Of a stretch of 64,000 nucleotides of DNA, positions 36,051 through 45,411 are shown in pieces. The position numbers and the translations under genes are program-made. Source of the DNA: Dyadobacter sp. Leaf189 (GTDB taxonomy: Bacteria > Bacteroidota > Bacteroidia > Cytophagales > Spirosomataceae); NCBI RefSeq assembly GCF_001424405.1, contig NZ_LMPS01000001.1:927999-991998 (forward strand), given 5' to 3'. Position 1 is the first letter of the stretch. Each line of letters opens with the position of its first letter. The notes beneath the pieces were generated by a model. That model was given only the letters and a program-made list of their open reading frames with translations. It was not told the DNA's origin and ran no database searches.

Positions 36051-36099
36051 AAAACAAAATCAGCCGGTAAATTTTTGATTTACCGGCTGATTTTGTTTT
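36051..36099 (-). terminator. Perfect 22-bp hairpin terminator after the beta-helix gene
   Basis: Arms 36051-36072 and 36078-36099 are perfectly complementary over 22 bases with a 5-base loop. On the minus strand the hairpin begins about 10 bases after the stop of the beta-helix gene and ends in GTTTT. It splits the exopolysaccharide cluster into separate transcripts. Confidence 0.88.
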
Positions 36100-36108
36100 T
36101 GAAACGGA

Positions 36109-38301
36109 TTAAGGCTGGGCTGTCCAGGTACCTGTCTTTTCAATGACCGTCCAGGTATTGTCACTTGTTTTTCGCAGACGAATGCGACTACCTACTACGT
36201 TACTGGTAATCCATTTCCCATTGCCCGACGCAAGAGGCGTAATGTTGTCTGTTGCATTTGGTATGATCGTAATATTTTTCGCCGTTTTAACCTCGATAAT
36301 GACGTCAGGCCAGCCCGCATTTACCTTACCTAAGGTAACATTACGTGTATTGGTCGATTTTTCATTGGTATAATATTGCTTATAGTAGGTATAATCAGCA
36401 ATACTATTGCCTGCTCCGAGTTCATGAACCAAGGTCTTGTTTGCATCGGAAAGTGCAAGCTCGGCATTTACAATCATGTTGTTTGATGGAAAATAATCAC
36501 CTGATTTAACCGGATCAACGATACTGCAATTCAAGATCTTGTTGGAACTGTTCCAATCTTTGAAGCTGAATGCGCGGGTACTAAGCTTGGTTGCACGAAG
36601 GTCTGTTATGCTGGGGTTGAGAATATGAATGTTGCCTATATGTGTATCCCCTGCATCGTTTGTTTCACGGTGAACATAGAATGCGGCGCTGGCAGTCGGT
36701 GATGTACTGGCATTGGAGTTGCAGTTTATAACACTTGGTTTCTGTATCACCACATCGCATGCACGATAGCCCCAGTTTCTGGCTACAAACCCATTCAGCT
36801 TCGCATTTTTCCAAATGGGGTTCTGGATTGTAACAAATCCGCCAAGTGTACTTTTTACGCCGATTGCAAGCATTCCGTACTGGCTGCCATCGTCTATATG
36901 ATTGGTGATTGTGACTTCAACTACATTACCGGTGCCGGATAATACCCCCGGACTGATTACAATTCCCGGGCCTTTATTACCTGCAGTCACAGTATTCAGA
37001 ATTCTTATTCCTTCCGCGCGTTGCCCGGAATTACTTGGTTCGATATCAATCCCGGCTTGTGGACCTTCTCCGATAGTGTTGCTGAAAGAAGAATTGATAA
37101 CATCAATGTTCCGGATAGAGACGATGGAAAGTCCCTGCCTTCTGTTATTGTTTGCGGAGACATTGGTGAGTTTTACATTTTCACTGATCTTTCTGACACT
37201 GGCAGAGCCTATATAGAATCCGTCGCCGCCACTATCGTTTGCTGCCATACCTTCCAGGGAAACATTCGCTACGCCTTCCAGAGAAAAAATGTGTCTGTGC
37301 TGTCCTGATGTGTATTGCGACTTCAGATCCCTGAAAATCACCCCAGGTGCCTTGATAGTAATATTGGATACATCATACATGTACATCATTTTCTGAGATG
37401 TTCCTAGTGTTCCCATACCTTCGACAATCGTTCCTTCTTCAAACGTAAGGTTAGAATTACTCCAGATGCGTATGCTTTTGATCCGATACGGCTGGGCTCC
37501 TTTCGGGAAAAACACGTTTCGGTATTTAGCATTGTCCAGCATCTTTTGAATTGCAGCCGACTGATCATTGGTCCCGTCAGCAACAACACCAAACCATCTG
37601 ACATTTACTGCGCCTTCATATACGCGCTCGTACCTTCTTGTAGCTGCTACGATAGTCATTGCGCCATCATCAACGGCAGTAGAAGTACGGTTATACTTGA
37701 ACAAACCGGATCTCCCTTCGTCAGTGATAAACACCGACGAAGCGGTATCTGCTACACCGGCCCTTAATTGGGCAATGGTAAGGTAAGGTATATAGTTTAC
37801 TGCTGCAGTTGCTGCGACCCTTGCACCAGACTCAACGTCTTCAGATGCAATCCCTTCATCGGGTTTGAAAGACAACTGGGATACAGCAATATAGTTGCTT
37901 TGATTATCCGCTTTCCTGTGGCTGCGTAACAGTTGGAAAACACCATCGCCAGAGTTGTGGGTGAATTTACCCTTTACTGTGTAGGATACATAAGGCTTGG
38001 TTGATGAAAGCTCTGCACCTACGAAATCAGAGAAAGTACCTCCTGTTTGTTCGAAGCCGTCTGGCAAGATCAGCTTTAATCTGAACGCATTTGATCCTTC
38101 AAAGACAAACACGGTAGTGGCAGGAAGGTACATGTAGCTCGCCTTGATTTCAATCTGAAACTCTTCATTTAAGCCAACATGCGTAGCCTGGGTGCCGATT
38201 GAAAACTTGATCGGATCGATCAGAGGCGCCGCGTTTACTATGTAGGATAAATTAGCGAACAGCAGCAAGAAAATAGCTTTTAATATTGTAGAGCTTTTCA
38301 C
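36109..38301 (-). CDS. Secreted right-handed beta-helix protein, pectate-lyase-like
   Basis: A 730-residue exported protein. A signal peptide (ending NAAP) leads to a roughly 190-residue N-terminal beta-sandwich-like part that I cannot assign. From about 235, VRWFGVVADGTNDQSAAIQKML and FFPKGAQPYRI match the opening of the pectate-lyase-superfamily beta-helix found in tailspikes and polysaccharide lyases. Repeating NVSLEGM, NVKLTNVSANNN and NIDVINSSFSN coils run to about 600. Within an exopolysaccharide cluster it could trim, modify or cut the polymer. Catalytic residues are not recognisable. It has its own terminator and probably its own promoter. Confidence 0.78.
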   Translation of the reverse strand: MKSSTILKAIFLLLFANLSYIVNAAPLIDPIKFSIGTQATHVGLNEEFQIEIKASYMYLPATTVFVFEGSNAFRLKLILPDGFEQTGGTFSDFVGAELSSTKPYVSYTVKGKFTHNSGDGVFQLLRSHRKADNQSNYIAVSQLSFKPDEGIASEDVESGARVAATAAVNYIPYLTIAQLRAGVADTASSVFITDEGRSGLFKYNRTSTAVDDGAMTIVAATRRYERVYEGAVNVRWFGVVADGTNDQSAAIQKMLDNAKYRNVFFPKGAQPYRIKSIRIWSNSNLTFEEGTIVEGMGTLGTSQKMMYMYDVSNITIKAPGVIFRDLKSQYTSGQHRHIFSLEGVANVSLEGMAANDSGGDGFYIGSASVRKISENVKLTNVSANNNRRQGLSIVSIRNIDVINSSFSNTIGEGPQAGIDIEPSNSGQRAEGIRILNTVTAGNKGPGIVISPGVLSGTGNVVEVTITNHIDDGSQYGMLAIGVKSTLGGFVTIQNPIWKNAKLNGFVARNWGYRACDVVIQKPSVINCNSNASTSPTASAAFYVHRETNDAGDTHIGNIHILNPSITDLRATKLSTRAFSFKDWNSSNKILNCSIVDPVKSGDYFPSNNMIVNAELALSDANKTLVHELGAGNSIADYTYYKQYYTNEKSTNTRNVTLGKVNAGWPDVIIEVKTAKNITIIPNATDNITPLASGNGKWITSNVVGSRIRLRKTSDNTWTVIEKTGTWTAQP

Positions 38302-38661
38302 AGGTCTAAAATTAAATAAGTTTGTATTTTAACTACAAAGCTAATTTAAAAGTTCTACAAGAAAAAAATGACATTTGTCAATTAGTTCTACAATTCATGA
38401 ATTTAAATGTCTTACCATTTGGCATTATGGACTAAAATCGCCTCATGTGAAAAATCAGGGCATATTTTAGCTTAACTCTCTATTAGAAAGCATGGTGTAT
38501 CTTTTTTTTAGAAACCAAAAGTTACAAATTTTGAAATCAAAAAGATAGTTGGAGCTGCACATTGAAGCTAGTATATATAGAACATATTCTACATTTCTAT
38601 CGCGCTATGTAGAGTGATAGCGATCGAATTTTGCGTAGTAAAGGTGATTTGAAAGTGGGAT
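38302..38661. promoter_or_regulatory. 360-base AT-rich gap with direct repeats AGTTCTACAA
   Basis: The 10-base sequence AGTTCTACAA occurs at 38351-38360 and 38384-38393, 33 bases apart (about three helical turns), just upstream of the beta-helix gene. On the minus strand TAGCTTTG, a -7-type box, lies nearby at about 38336-38343. A run of GTAGAG and CTATC/GATAG motifs near 38600-38625 adds weak dyad symmetry. No gene is seen. The layout suggests a regulated promoter. Confidence 0.4.
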
Positions 38662-39762
38662 TCAGGATGAAGTGCTCTCAATCTGCTCGATAAGGGAATC
38701 AGCATAGAGCTTTTTTGAAGCGAAGTGAGCGTGGCAGTTAGAAGAGAGTTTGGCGTATAGTGCAGGATTGCGGATTACGCTTAATACTTTGGCAAAATCC
38801 TCGTTTTTCTTTGCCGGATTATGGACGTCAATGAATATCGCAGAATCCATATCCTTTGAATAATTTACAATATCTCCAACAGGGGATACTACACCTACAA
38901 TGCCATTCTGCATTGCTTCGGTAACACTCATCGCCATCCCTTCGTTGAAGCTTAATTGAAGGTAAAAGTGGTAATTTGGAAAGATCTTCCATTTCTGTGA
39001 GCCGGTTATTTCTCCTTTAAACCGGATATAAGCATTCAGATCATGTTCACTGATAATCTGCTGCAAGCTAGCCCCGGAGCCATCATCGTCCCTGCCGTAA
39101 ATGTCAAAATATGCCTTTACATTATTTTCGTGCAGATATTTGATAAGCTCGACTGCGTCGGGTAAGTTTTTTACCTTATTTATCCTGCCCAGAAACATAA
39201 AGCGGACATTATCCTGTGTCTCTGGCGCAAGTGCCTTATTGTCGGTCGGTGTGGAGCGGGTGAGAAAGCTTACCACTTTGATTTTCGCTTTGGGCTTGAA
39301 GTGATCTGCAACATATTTCTTGGTCGCAGAGCTATCTACCAAAACAAAGTCGGCCATGCGAACAGCATATTTATTGAACTGCTTTGCAAATGCGTGAGGG
39401 AAGTCTGTGCTATGGATAAATGAATATAACCTGACGTTCTTGTCAACCAATTTACATAGCGTACCCACCAGCGAACTTCGCCAAAGTGAGCAGATTAGTA
39501 TATCCGGACGGGTTTGTAATACGGTCCGAACAATTTTCGGCAATACGATCGGATAAAGCGGAACAGCATAGTCAAGAGGGATGAACACCTGTTTCTCCTC
39601 TTCGGATAAATGCGACATAATTGCTGGATTGATCTTCCCCAGTACTATAATTGTGAGGTCGTACTGTTTGTGAAGAGCAGGCACAGCTGATAACAAAGCA
39701 ACTTCTACGCCGCCAATCGCAATACTGTGTAACACGTAAGTTAATCTTTTCCTTGAACTCAA
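38662..39762 (-). CDS. Family 4 glycosyltransferase
   Basis: A 366-residue GT-B enzyme. The start SIAIGGVEVALLSAVPAL is the usual GGVE/GGAE loop that binds the acceptor phosphates. The second half has FMFLGRINKVKNLPDAVELI for the donor and FNEGMAMSVTEAMQNGIVGVVSPVG, where the first family glutamate is present and the second is conserved in TEAM. The donor sugar is unknown. It starts 12 bases after the stop of the secreted beta-helix gene at 39775, so the pair is co-transcribed; a long AT-rich gap follows its stop. Confidence 0.9.
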   Translation of the reverse strand: MSSRKRLTYVLHSIAIGGVEVALLSAVPALHKQYDLTIIVLGKINPAIMSHLSEEEKQVFIPLDYAVPLYPIVLPKIVRTVLQTRPDILICSLWRSSLVGTLCKLVDKNVRLYSFIHSTDFPHAFAKQFNKYAVRMADFVLVDSSATKKYVADHFKPKAKIKVVSFLTRSTPTDNKALAPETQDNVRFMFLGRINKVKNLPDAVELIKYLHENNVKAYFDIYGRDDDGSGASLQQIISEHDLNAYIRFKGEITGSQKWKIFPNYHFYLQLSFNEGMAMSVTEAMQNGIVGVVSPVGDIVNYSKDMDSAIFIDVHNPAKKNEDFAKVLSVIRNPALYAKLSSNCHAHFASKKLYADSLIEQIESTSS

Positions 39763-39774
39763 TGGAAGAAATAG

Positions 39775-40983
39775 CTATTTGATCAAAACCTTATTTCGCG
39801 CATTTGCCTGATCTATCAAATTCTTGATCTTTTCGTTGTTTGATCGGTTTTTCATGGTATACGTTTTCCCCTGATGGACCAGTTTCAGATTAGACAAGAT
39901 GTATTTCACGCCGCCTTTCCTCGATTCGCTTGTGCCTTGGAAGAAATAGTAGTTAGGCTTGGCCGTGTTCCTTATGATAGTGGGGTTAATAATAGTAAAA
40001 GTTCCAGAAATATCCTTGGTATCATAAGGTGTCATGTCTCCGCTGGCAATGGCAAATGAAGCTCCGTATGCTTTGGGATCATCTGTGTAATCGGTCCATT
40101 TATCAATCGTAATGTCAATCTTATTAACCCCGCAAGTGTTTTTTGTAAAAATTGCGTAGAAGTTAGTTGTTGCCAGTACAGGACCAAGGTTGTTCTTTGT
40201 TTGCAGATTGTAAAACTTGCAGTTGATGTACTTGCTTGTGCAATCATTAGGCTCAAAGGACAATCCTGTTTGCGGTTTGACTATCTTGGTTTTATCTTCT
40301 TCACCGGTACCTTCTATACTTATGTCCCTAAAATCGCCATTAATAATTCCAGTGACCAACATACCTACCCGTGTTGCGTCGTTAACCACTAACTTATTAA
40401 TAGTGATGTCCCGGCTCTGCTTGTTCCATTGAACGCGGACTGTTACGCCATCTCCCGAGCTCTTCGTTACTTTTGCATTGGCTATCGTAACATTGTCGGG
40501 CGCATACATGGCAATGCCGGCCCCGGCCGCGGAGGTGAGATAATCAGGGTTTGCTTTACTGCCTACGAGATTGATCCCGTCTATAAATACATCTTTGATA
40601 TCCCAGGCGATGAAGCACATGTATCCGTTAGTTTTCATAGTACTGGGACAAACTAGTGAACTGCCCGCTGGAAAATACAATCTGTTGCCGGAACTTACCG
40701 AAATATGCCTTTTGTAACCCTTGAACGAGTCGTCGACACCAATAGTAAGGGGATAGGCAGGAAAGATGACGTATTTGTGCTCACTCAGGAATTTGTTGAT
40801 GTAAGGAGAATAGTTGAAGTCCTTGACAATTTTACCTCCATTAATGCTTTTTAGATATGGTTCAATCGCGACACCGTATTTCATGGTACTATCGCGCAAC
40901 ATCTTTTCACGCTTTTGAGCATGTAAGCTGTGGTGCAGGCTAATTAAAACGACCAGTAGCAAGCTGAAAACAACTTTTTTCAT
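39775..40983 (-). CDS. Secreted beta-helix protein, unassigned function
   Basis: A 402-residue protein with a clear signal peptide (MKKVVFSLLLVVLIS, ending LHAQ). I do not recognise a named family. The body has the look of a right-handed parallel beta-helix: VFIDGINLVGS, NVTIANAKVTKSSGDGVTV, DITINKLVVNDATRVGM, DISIEGTG. Its style is close to the larger beta-helix protein at 36109-38301, including the closing region where IINPTIIRNT mirrors ILNPSITDLR. It may bind or modify the exopolysaccharide after export. It sits upstream of, and 12 bases from, a glycosyltransferase gene. Confidence 0.7.
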   Translation of the reverse strand: MKKVVFSLLLVVLISLHHSLHAQKREKMLRDSTMKYGVAIEPYLKSINGGKIVKDFNYSPYINKFLSEHKYVIFPAYPLTIGVDDSFKGYKRHISVSSGNRLYFPAGSSLVCPSTMKTNGYMCFIAWDIKDVFIDGINLVGSKANPDYLTSAAGAGIAMYAPDNVTIANAKVTKSSGDGVTVRVQWNKQSRDITINKLVVNDATRVGMLVTGIINGDFRDISIEGTGEEDKTKIVKPQTGLSFEPNDCTSKYINCKFYNLQTKNNLGPVLATTNFYAIFTKNTCGVNKIDITIDKWTDYTDDPKAYGASFAIASGDMTPYDTKDISGTFTIINPTIIRNTAKPNYYFFQGTSESRKGGVKYILSNLKLVHQGKTYTMKNRSNNEKIKNLIDQANARNKVLIK

Positions 40984-41103
40984 AAGTTATTATTATTTAT
41001 GAGCTGATAAGGCATATATATACGTACTTACAGGAGTAAGCTAAAACCCTACCATACGAAGGGTGCGTCATTTCCGAAAAAATCATTTTTTAGTAAAAGG
41101 TAG

Positions 41104-41111
41104 TAGATTTG
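41104..41111 (+). promoter_or_regulatory. -7 box TAGATTTG before the plus-strand glycosyltransferase
   Basis: TAGATTTG matches TAnnTTTG and lies 23 bases before the ATG at 41135. The -33 TTTG is not clear. Its position downstream of the earlier in-frame ATG (41063) argues for the 41135 start. Confidence 0.4.
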
Positions 41112-41134
41112 CAACTCACACACATTTCCAGCCT

Positions 41135-42268
41135 ATGAAAATTTCATACGTAACTTCCTACGATGCATCGGATATCCATAACTGGTCCGGACTTGGATAT
41201 ATGATTGCTGATGCATTGAGAAATCAGGATCATGAGGTTAATCTGATTGGTAGCCTGAAGTCCTCACCATCCGCCGAGATGTATCTGAAAAAGTTGTATT
41301 ACAAGATCTTGGGAAAAGATTTCGACTTTGGAAGAGAACTTCACACAGCCAGGCAGTATGCTGCACAAATCAAATCCCGTGTAAGCAGTGATAGCGACGT
41401 AATTTTTTCACCAAGCACTTTGCCTGTTTCGCTGCTCGATATTTCCAAGCCGAAGGTCTTCTATACAGATGCAACCTTTGCCGGGATGATCGGTTTTTAT
41501 GATTATTTGTCTAATCTTTCATCCAGTACAATTAAAAGCGGAAATGAACTGGAGAGGCAGGCATTAGAATCATGTGCTCTGGCGATTTATTCCTCAGAAT
41601 GGGCAGCAAACACCGCTGTCGAACACTATAATGCCGATCCGGATAAAATTAAGGTGGTTCCATTCGGCTCGAATGTTGTGTCTGGAAAGGACCTGAATGA
41701 AATCCGGACAATCATCAACAACAAGAAACATGGAGAATGCAACCTGCTTTTCCTAGGAGTGGATTGGAAAAGGAAAGGGGGGGATATCGCGCTTGAAGTT
41801 GTAAATATTTTGAATGCAAATGGGTTAAAAGCCACCTTGCATATAGCCGGCGTAAAAAACTTCCCCTTCGAAGTTGCCCCTCCGCACGTCAGGAACTACG
41901 GGTTTATCAGTAAGTCAGATCCCGAGGGAATAATGCTGATGAACAAGCTGCTCGTTGAAAGCCACTTTCTTTTACTCCCCACCAGGGCTGATTGTACACC
42001 CGTGGTTTTCTCGGAGGCTAATTCCTTTGGGCTACCATGCATCACAACGAATGTTGGGGGTATTCCAACAATTATCCGTGAAGATGTGAATGGAAAGGCA
42101 TTTCAGATCCAATCATCCGCCATGGAATATGCATCTTACATTGAATCTGTTTTCAGTAACTGGAGTTCTTATCAGCAACTGTCACTTTCCTCATTCAATG
42201 AATACGAAAGCCGCCTGAACTGGGATGTAGCTGGACGTACAATCACACAATTAATGTCCGAATTATAG
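41135..42268 (+). CDS. Family 4 glycosyltransferase on the opposite strand
   Basis: A 377-residue GT-B enzyme from ATG 41135 (KISYVTSYDASD...GLGYMIADAL); the 24-residue extension from 41063 is not family-like and would overlap the predicted promoter. Donor-side motifs are LLFLGVDWKRKGGDIALEV and PTRADCTPVVFSEANSFGLPCITTNVGG, with the E-x7 region partly changed (FSEANSFG). It is the only plus-strand gene in the exopolysaccharide cluster, divergent from the beta-helix gene and convergent with the next glycosyltransferase. It may be separately regulated or a later addition. Confidence 0.88.
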   Translation: MKISYVTSYDASDIHNWSGLGYMIADALRNQDHEVNLIGSLKSSPSAEMYLKKLYYKILGKDFDFGRELHTARQYAAQIKSRVSSDSDVIFSPSTLPVSLLDISKPKVFYTDATFAGMIGFYDYLSNLSSSTIKSGNELERQALESCALAIYSSEWAANTAVEHYNADPDKIKVVPFGSNVVSGKDLNEIRTIINNKKHGECNLLFLGVDWKRKGGDIALEVVNILNANGLKATLHIAGVKNFPFEVAPPHVRNYGFISKSDPEGIMLMNKLLVESHFLLLPTRADCTPVVFSEANSFGLPCITTNVGGIPTIIREDVNGKAFQIQSSAMEYASYIESVFSNWSSYQQLSLSSFNEYESRLNWDVAGRTITQLMSEL

Positions 42269-42336
42269 AGACTTTAATTCGCTGACAAGAGATATGATTG
42301 TGGATCTGCTAAATCACATCTCCTCCTAAGTGACTG

Positions 42337-43485
42337 TTACACTGCTGGAATAATCGGATATTTAAGCTGATTAGAAAGGTTTTCTGTCGCCATATATCCA
42401 GTTTTAAATGCCCTAATATTAGCTATATACTGTTTGTAACGATCGCTGTTGACTATGTCAGGATCCAGGCCGTTTAGGACATAGTCATTTAACTCTTCCG
42501 GAGTTTTGAATGGTATTCCAATAGGGCCTGCAATCTCTGCATAGTAGTCGAAATAATCGTTATGGACATATAGTAGAGGAATTTCTGTGTTGATTGCATC
42601 CCAGAATGACCCACTTGAACAAAGTGAATAGTCGGAATTTTCGTAATAAAAAACGGTAAAAGATGATTCAAGTGTCAGCCTATCCAGCTCTTCGCGGGTT
42701 AATATTCCAAAATCGCGTTTGTAATTAACATGTTCATTCAGGAAGCATTGCATATTGGGATAAACCTTGCCGCAAACATTGAATTTGTATTTCAAACTTT
42801 TAGCGAAAGCCTGTTCTGCGAGCTGGAAAAAGTGGTGGGTATTCTTAGCCTTTGTTGCTACTCCTAATGTCGACAGCACAATCGGACGCGTGTCTTTGCG
42901 GAGTAGGGGAGGTTCAGAAAACGGGTAAGGATGGTCAAGGACAATGGCATTCTGTGATAAAAAAGAAGGCAGAACATCAATCAGGTTTCGGTAAATGCTT
43001 TTTCCCAGTATAATGTAAGTTACATTATGGTTTCTTTTAGCAAATGCCTGTTTTTGAAAAAATCCCCATATTTTGTTTAGGAAGTGCTTATTGAATTTTA
43101 AAGATTCAAGTTCACCGTGCATTACAATAGAAATTGGTGCCTTTCTGTCACCAAACAACTTATATAGAAAATGCGCAAAGGGATGGATTAACAGAATATA
43201 TAATCTGGCATCTGCATGCTGCCTTGTCAGGCGAAGCAGTTTCCTGAGTGTTTGAAACTGATGATATGCCCTTATAAACTCTTTAAACCCGCCACGCTTG
43301 TCGTACACAGGAATTTCCTGATACTTAATGTTAGAAGTATCCTCCTTTATAACACGAAGGTGTTCTGCCTCTCCCAGAAAAACAATAGGCTCCGACGGGT
43401 ATGTCTTAGTTAGAAGTTCTAAGAAAGATTTATTAAACTGCTCGTGCCTGAAAGCAACAGAGGATATATCAGATACGTAGATCAT
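42337..43485 (-). CDS. Probable GT-B glycosyltransferase
   Basis: A 382-residue protein of two Rossmann-like halves. SIVMHGELESLKF and NVTYIILGKSIYRNLI lie on the acceptor side. VLSTLGVATKAKNTHHFFQLAEQAF and SGSFWDAINTEIPLLYV lie on the donor side. The usual GT4 E-x7-E motif is not clear, so it belongs to a divergent GT-B family; I do not give a donor. Its start overlaps the stop of the EpsG-like gene by 4 bases, so the two are translationally coupled and it almost surely works on the same polymer. Its stop converges with the plus-strand glycosyltransferase at 42268. Confidence 0.72.
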   Translation of the reverse strand: MIYVSDISSVAFRHEQFNKSFLELLTKTYPSEPIVFLGEAEHLRVIKEDTSNIKYQEIPVYDKRGGFKEFIRAYHQFQTLRKLLRLTRQHADARLYILLIHPFAHFLYKLFGDRKAPISIVMHGELESLKFNKHFLNKIWGFFQKQAFAKRNHNVTYIILGKSIYRNLIDVLPSFLSQNAIVLDHPYPFSEPPLLRKDTRPIVLSTLGVATKAKNTHHFFQLAEQAFAKSLKYKFNVCGKVYPNMQCFLNEHVNYKRDFGILTREELDRLTLESSFTVFYYENSDYSLCSSGSFWDAINTEIPLLYVHNDYFDYYAEIAGPIGIPFKTPEELNDYVLNGLDPDIVNSDRYKQYIANIRAFKTGYMATENLSNQLKYPIIPAV

Positions 43486-44561
43486 ATTTGGTTTTCGGTA
43501 AAGATGGTTTTATATGGCACATTGATACCTTCATCACTTCTGATCATTGAAGTGAATTTATAAACCGAGAAAACAAAAACAATACTGACCAAGATTATTT
43601 TATAGCGGCGGGAGGCATTGTAATATGCTATTGGAATAGCCAAAATCTGAAAGATATCGTAAGGTCGGGCAATCCTGCTAAATATGGGATTTAAATGAGT
43701 AAATATTATATATAGTACAATTCCGAAAACGTATATATTGAAAATACCATTAAAATCTTTATCACCGTTTTCAGTGTAGTTTACAGCTGGTATTAACAAT
43801 GCCAAAAAAAGCAATCTGCGAGATAGCCCTTTCAGGAGTGTTGTATATGGATCTTCAATTGCTTCATCACCGAGGTCCATATAAACCTCAGTCTTATGTT
43901 CTGAAACAGCTGACCCAATGGTTTCAATCATGATATCTGACAAGTAAAAGCTGATAATTATCACTACCAGAATAGCTAATACGGAAAGTACATTCCACTT
44001 TAAATTGTATAGGAAATACGCTGGAAAAAAGACGAATGAGGATTTATGGATCAGTGTGGCAATGAATACAACAATGGCAAACTTGTAAAATGATCTTTGT
44101 TGAATGAAAATGACAGAAAATAGTGTAATGCTGATAGCCAGATCCTGTCTTACTCCGAAACCACTGCCTACTAAACTATAAGATAATAGTAAAAACAGCG
44201 CGAAAGCTGGATAAGGACTTGTTTTATAAACAGTGTAATACGTAAATGATACAATGATAAGCGCACATTCGAAAAGAAATAGCGTATAGTTTTCGGAAAA
44301 AAGATTAAACGATCTAACAATAAGTTCGTAGCCAACCTCCATTCCTGTCGCACCAAATTCCACTTGCTTTATCCTACGAAAATAGGCGAGATAATTTGGC
44401 CAGTCTGTTCCTGTTTCCCAACGTATTCCCGCTGTTATAATTACCAGGCTGCCTATTAAGATCAATGGAAAAAGCAGTGACTTATTACTGGCTTTCTTTA
44501 TAAACAAATCTGCCAATGCAGTTGTACTAAGCAGAAAGTAAATGATAAAGTAAATTGCCAT
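43482..44561 (-). CDS. EpsG-family polysaccharide polymerase (Wzy-like)
   Basis: A 359-residue inner-membrane protein with about ten membrane segments. EpsG hallmarks are the early AGIRWETGTDWPNYLAYF and, later, SGFGVRQDLAISITLFS followed by ATLIHKSSFVFFPAYFL. These place it among O-antigen/exopolysaccharide polymerases that join lipid-linked repeats at the periplasmic face. Its presence implies a Wzx/Wzy-type route even though no flippase gene is seen in the cluster. It lies 43 bases after the family 2 glycosyltransferase and overlaps the next gene by 4 bases. Confidence 0.88.
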   Translation of the reverse strand: MAIYFIIYFLLSTTALADLFIKKASNKSLLFPLILIGSLVIITAGIRWETGTDWPNYLAYFRRIKQVEFGATGMEVGYELIVRSFNLFSENYTLFLFECALIIVSFTYYTVYKTSPYPAFALFLLLSYSLVGSGFGVRQDLAISITLFSVIFIQQRSFYKFAIVVFIATLIHKSSFVFFPAYFLYNLKWNVLSVLAILVVIIISFYLSDIMIETIGSAVSEHKTEVYMDLGDEAIEDPYTTLLKGLSRRLLFLALLIPAVNYTENGDKDFNGIFNIYVFGIVLYIIFTHLNPIFSRIARPYDIFQILAIPIAYYNASRRYKIILVSIVFVFSVYKFTSMIRSDEGINVPYKTIFTENQI

Positions 44562-44604
44562 TGCTTATTTAATTATAATCGGGTTGCACGCTGGATTTGT
44601 GTAG

Positions 44605-45411
44605 CTAAGATTTTTTAAGTCCTAATAACTTCTTAATAGTATCCTTCCCATTGACACCAAAAGACCTGATAATCAAATCGATAACAAGAAGCTTGCTGGC
44701 AGAAACTATCCAGGAGAAAGGAGGAATATATTTATACATCCCATTGCTTATTTGTACACGACGCGTATCTGCAAGCAATTCGATTTTACTAACAGCGAAA
44801 CTCAGCCCCCCAGTCCGCATCACCGCAACTGTTACAGGGAAATAGGTTGCATCGTGATCTTTCAAATGGCTTAAAAGGAAGTCGTAATCACCAGCAATCT
44901 TGTAAGAAGTATCAAATAGCCGTTCTTGAAAAAGACTACGCGCATGAAATGTTGCCTGGTGTGCGAGATACATAGCCACGTCTCGAAAGCGTTTTTTCAA
45001 ATCCGGCCATGCTACGCCGTATTGCTTGTCTGTTCCATCCGGATAGCGATATATAATATCCCCGTAGGCTATTTTATGAGGTGTTGTAGACAAATATGGA
45101 ATAGAATCCGCTATTGAATTCTTGTCTGCCAGAAAATCATCTGCATTGATAAAAAGCAGCCAATCGCCAGTGGAAGCTCTTACCCCTTTGTTCATTGCAT
45201 CATAAATCCCCTTATCTTTTTCGCTGATCCAGTAATGCAGCTTGTCACTGTACCTACGAATAATATCAACCGTTCCGTCAGTGGAATTTCCATCAATAAT
45301 AATGTATTCTATATTGGAATATGTCTGCTCAAGAATACTGGTGATAGTAGTCTCGAGATATTGCTCACCATTTCTTACGACAGTTATTATAGTGATTTTA
45401 GGAGATTGCAT
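44605..45411 (-). CDS. Family 2 glycosyltransferase
   Basis: A 268-residue GT-A enzyme. The start ITIITVVRNGEQYLETTITSILEQTY is typical of family 2. It is followed by YIIIDGNSTDGT with the nucleotide-binding Asp, DKGIYDAMNKGVRASTGDWLLFINADD with the metal-binding D-x-D-like NADD, and the HQATFHAR segment of the WcaA/colanic-type branch. It adds one sugar on the cytoplasmic side. Its ATG directly abuts the stop of the upstream family 4 gene, so the two are co-translated. Confidence 0.93.
   Translation of the reverse strand: MQSPKITIITVVRNGEQYLETTITSILEQTYSNIEYIIIDGNSTDGTVDIIRRYSDKLHYWISEKDKGIYDAMNKGVRASTGDWLLFINADDFLADKNSIADSIPYLSTTPHKIAYGDIIYRYPDGTDKQYGVAWPDLKKRFRDVAMYLAHQATFHARSLFQERLFDTSYKIAGDYDFLLSHLKDHDATYFPVTVAVMRTGGLSFAVSKIELLADTRRVQISNGMYKYIPPFSWIVSASKLLVIDLIIRSFGVNGKDTIKKLLGLKKS

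Noticed and set aside
41063..41134. Longer N-terminus for the plus-strand glycosyltransferase
   Set aside because: The added residues are not family-like and a -7-type promoter box lies inside this stretch.
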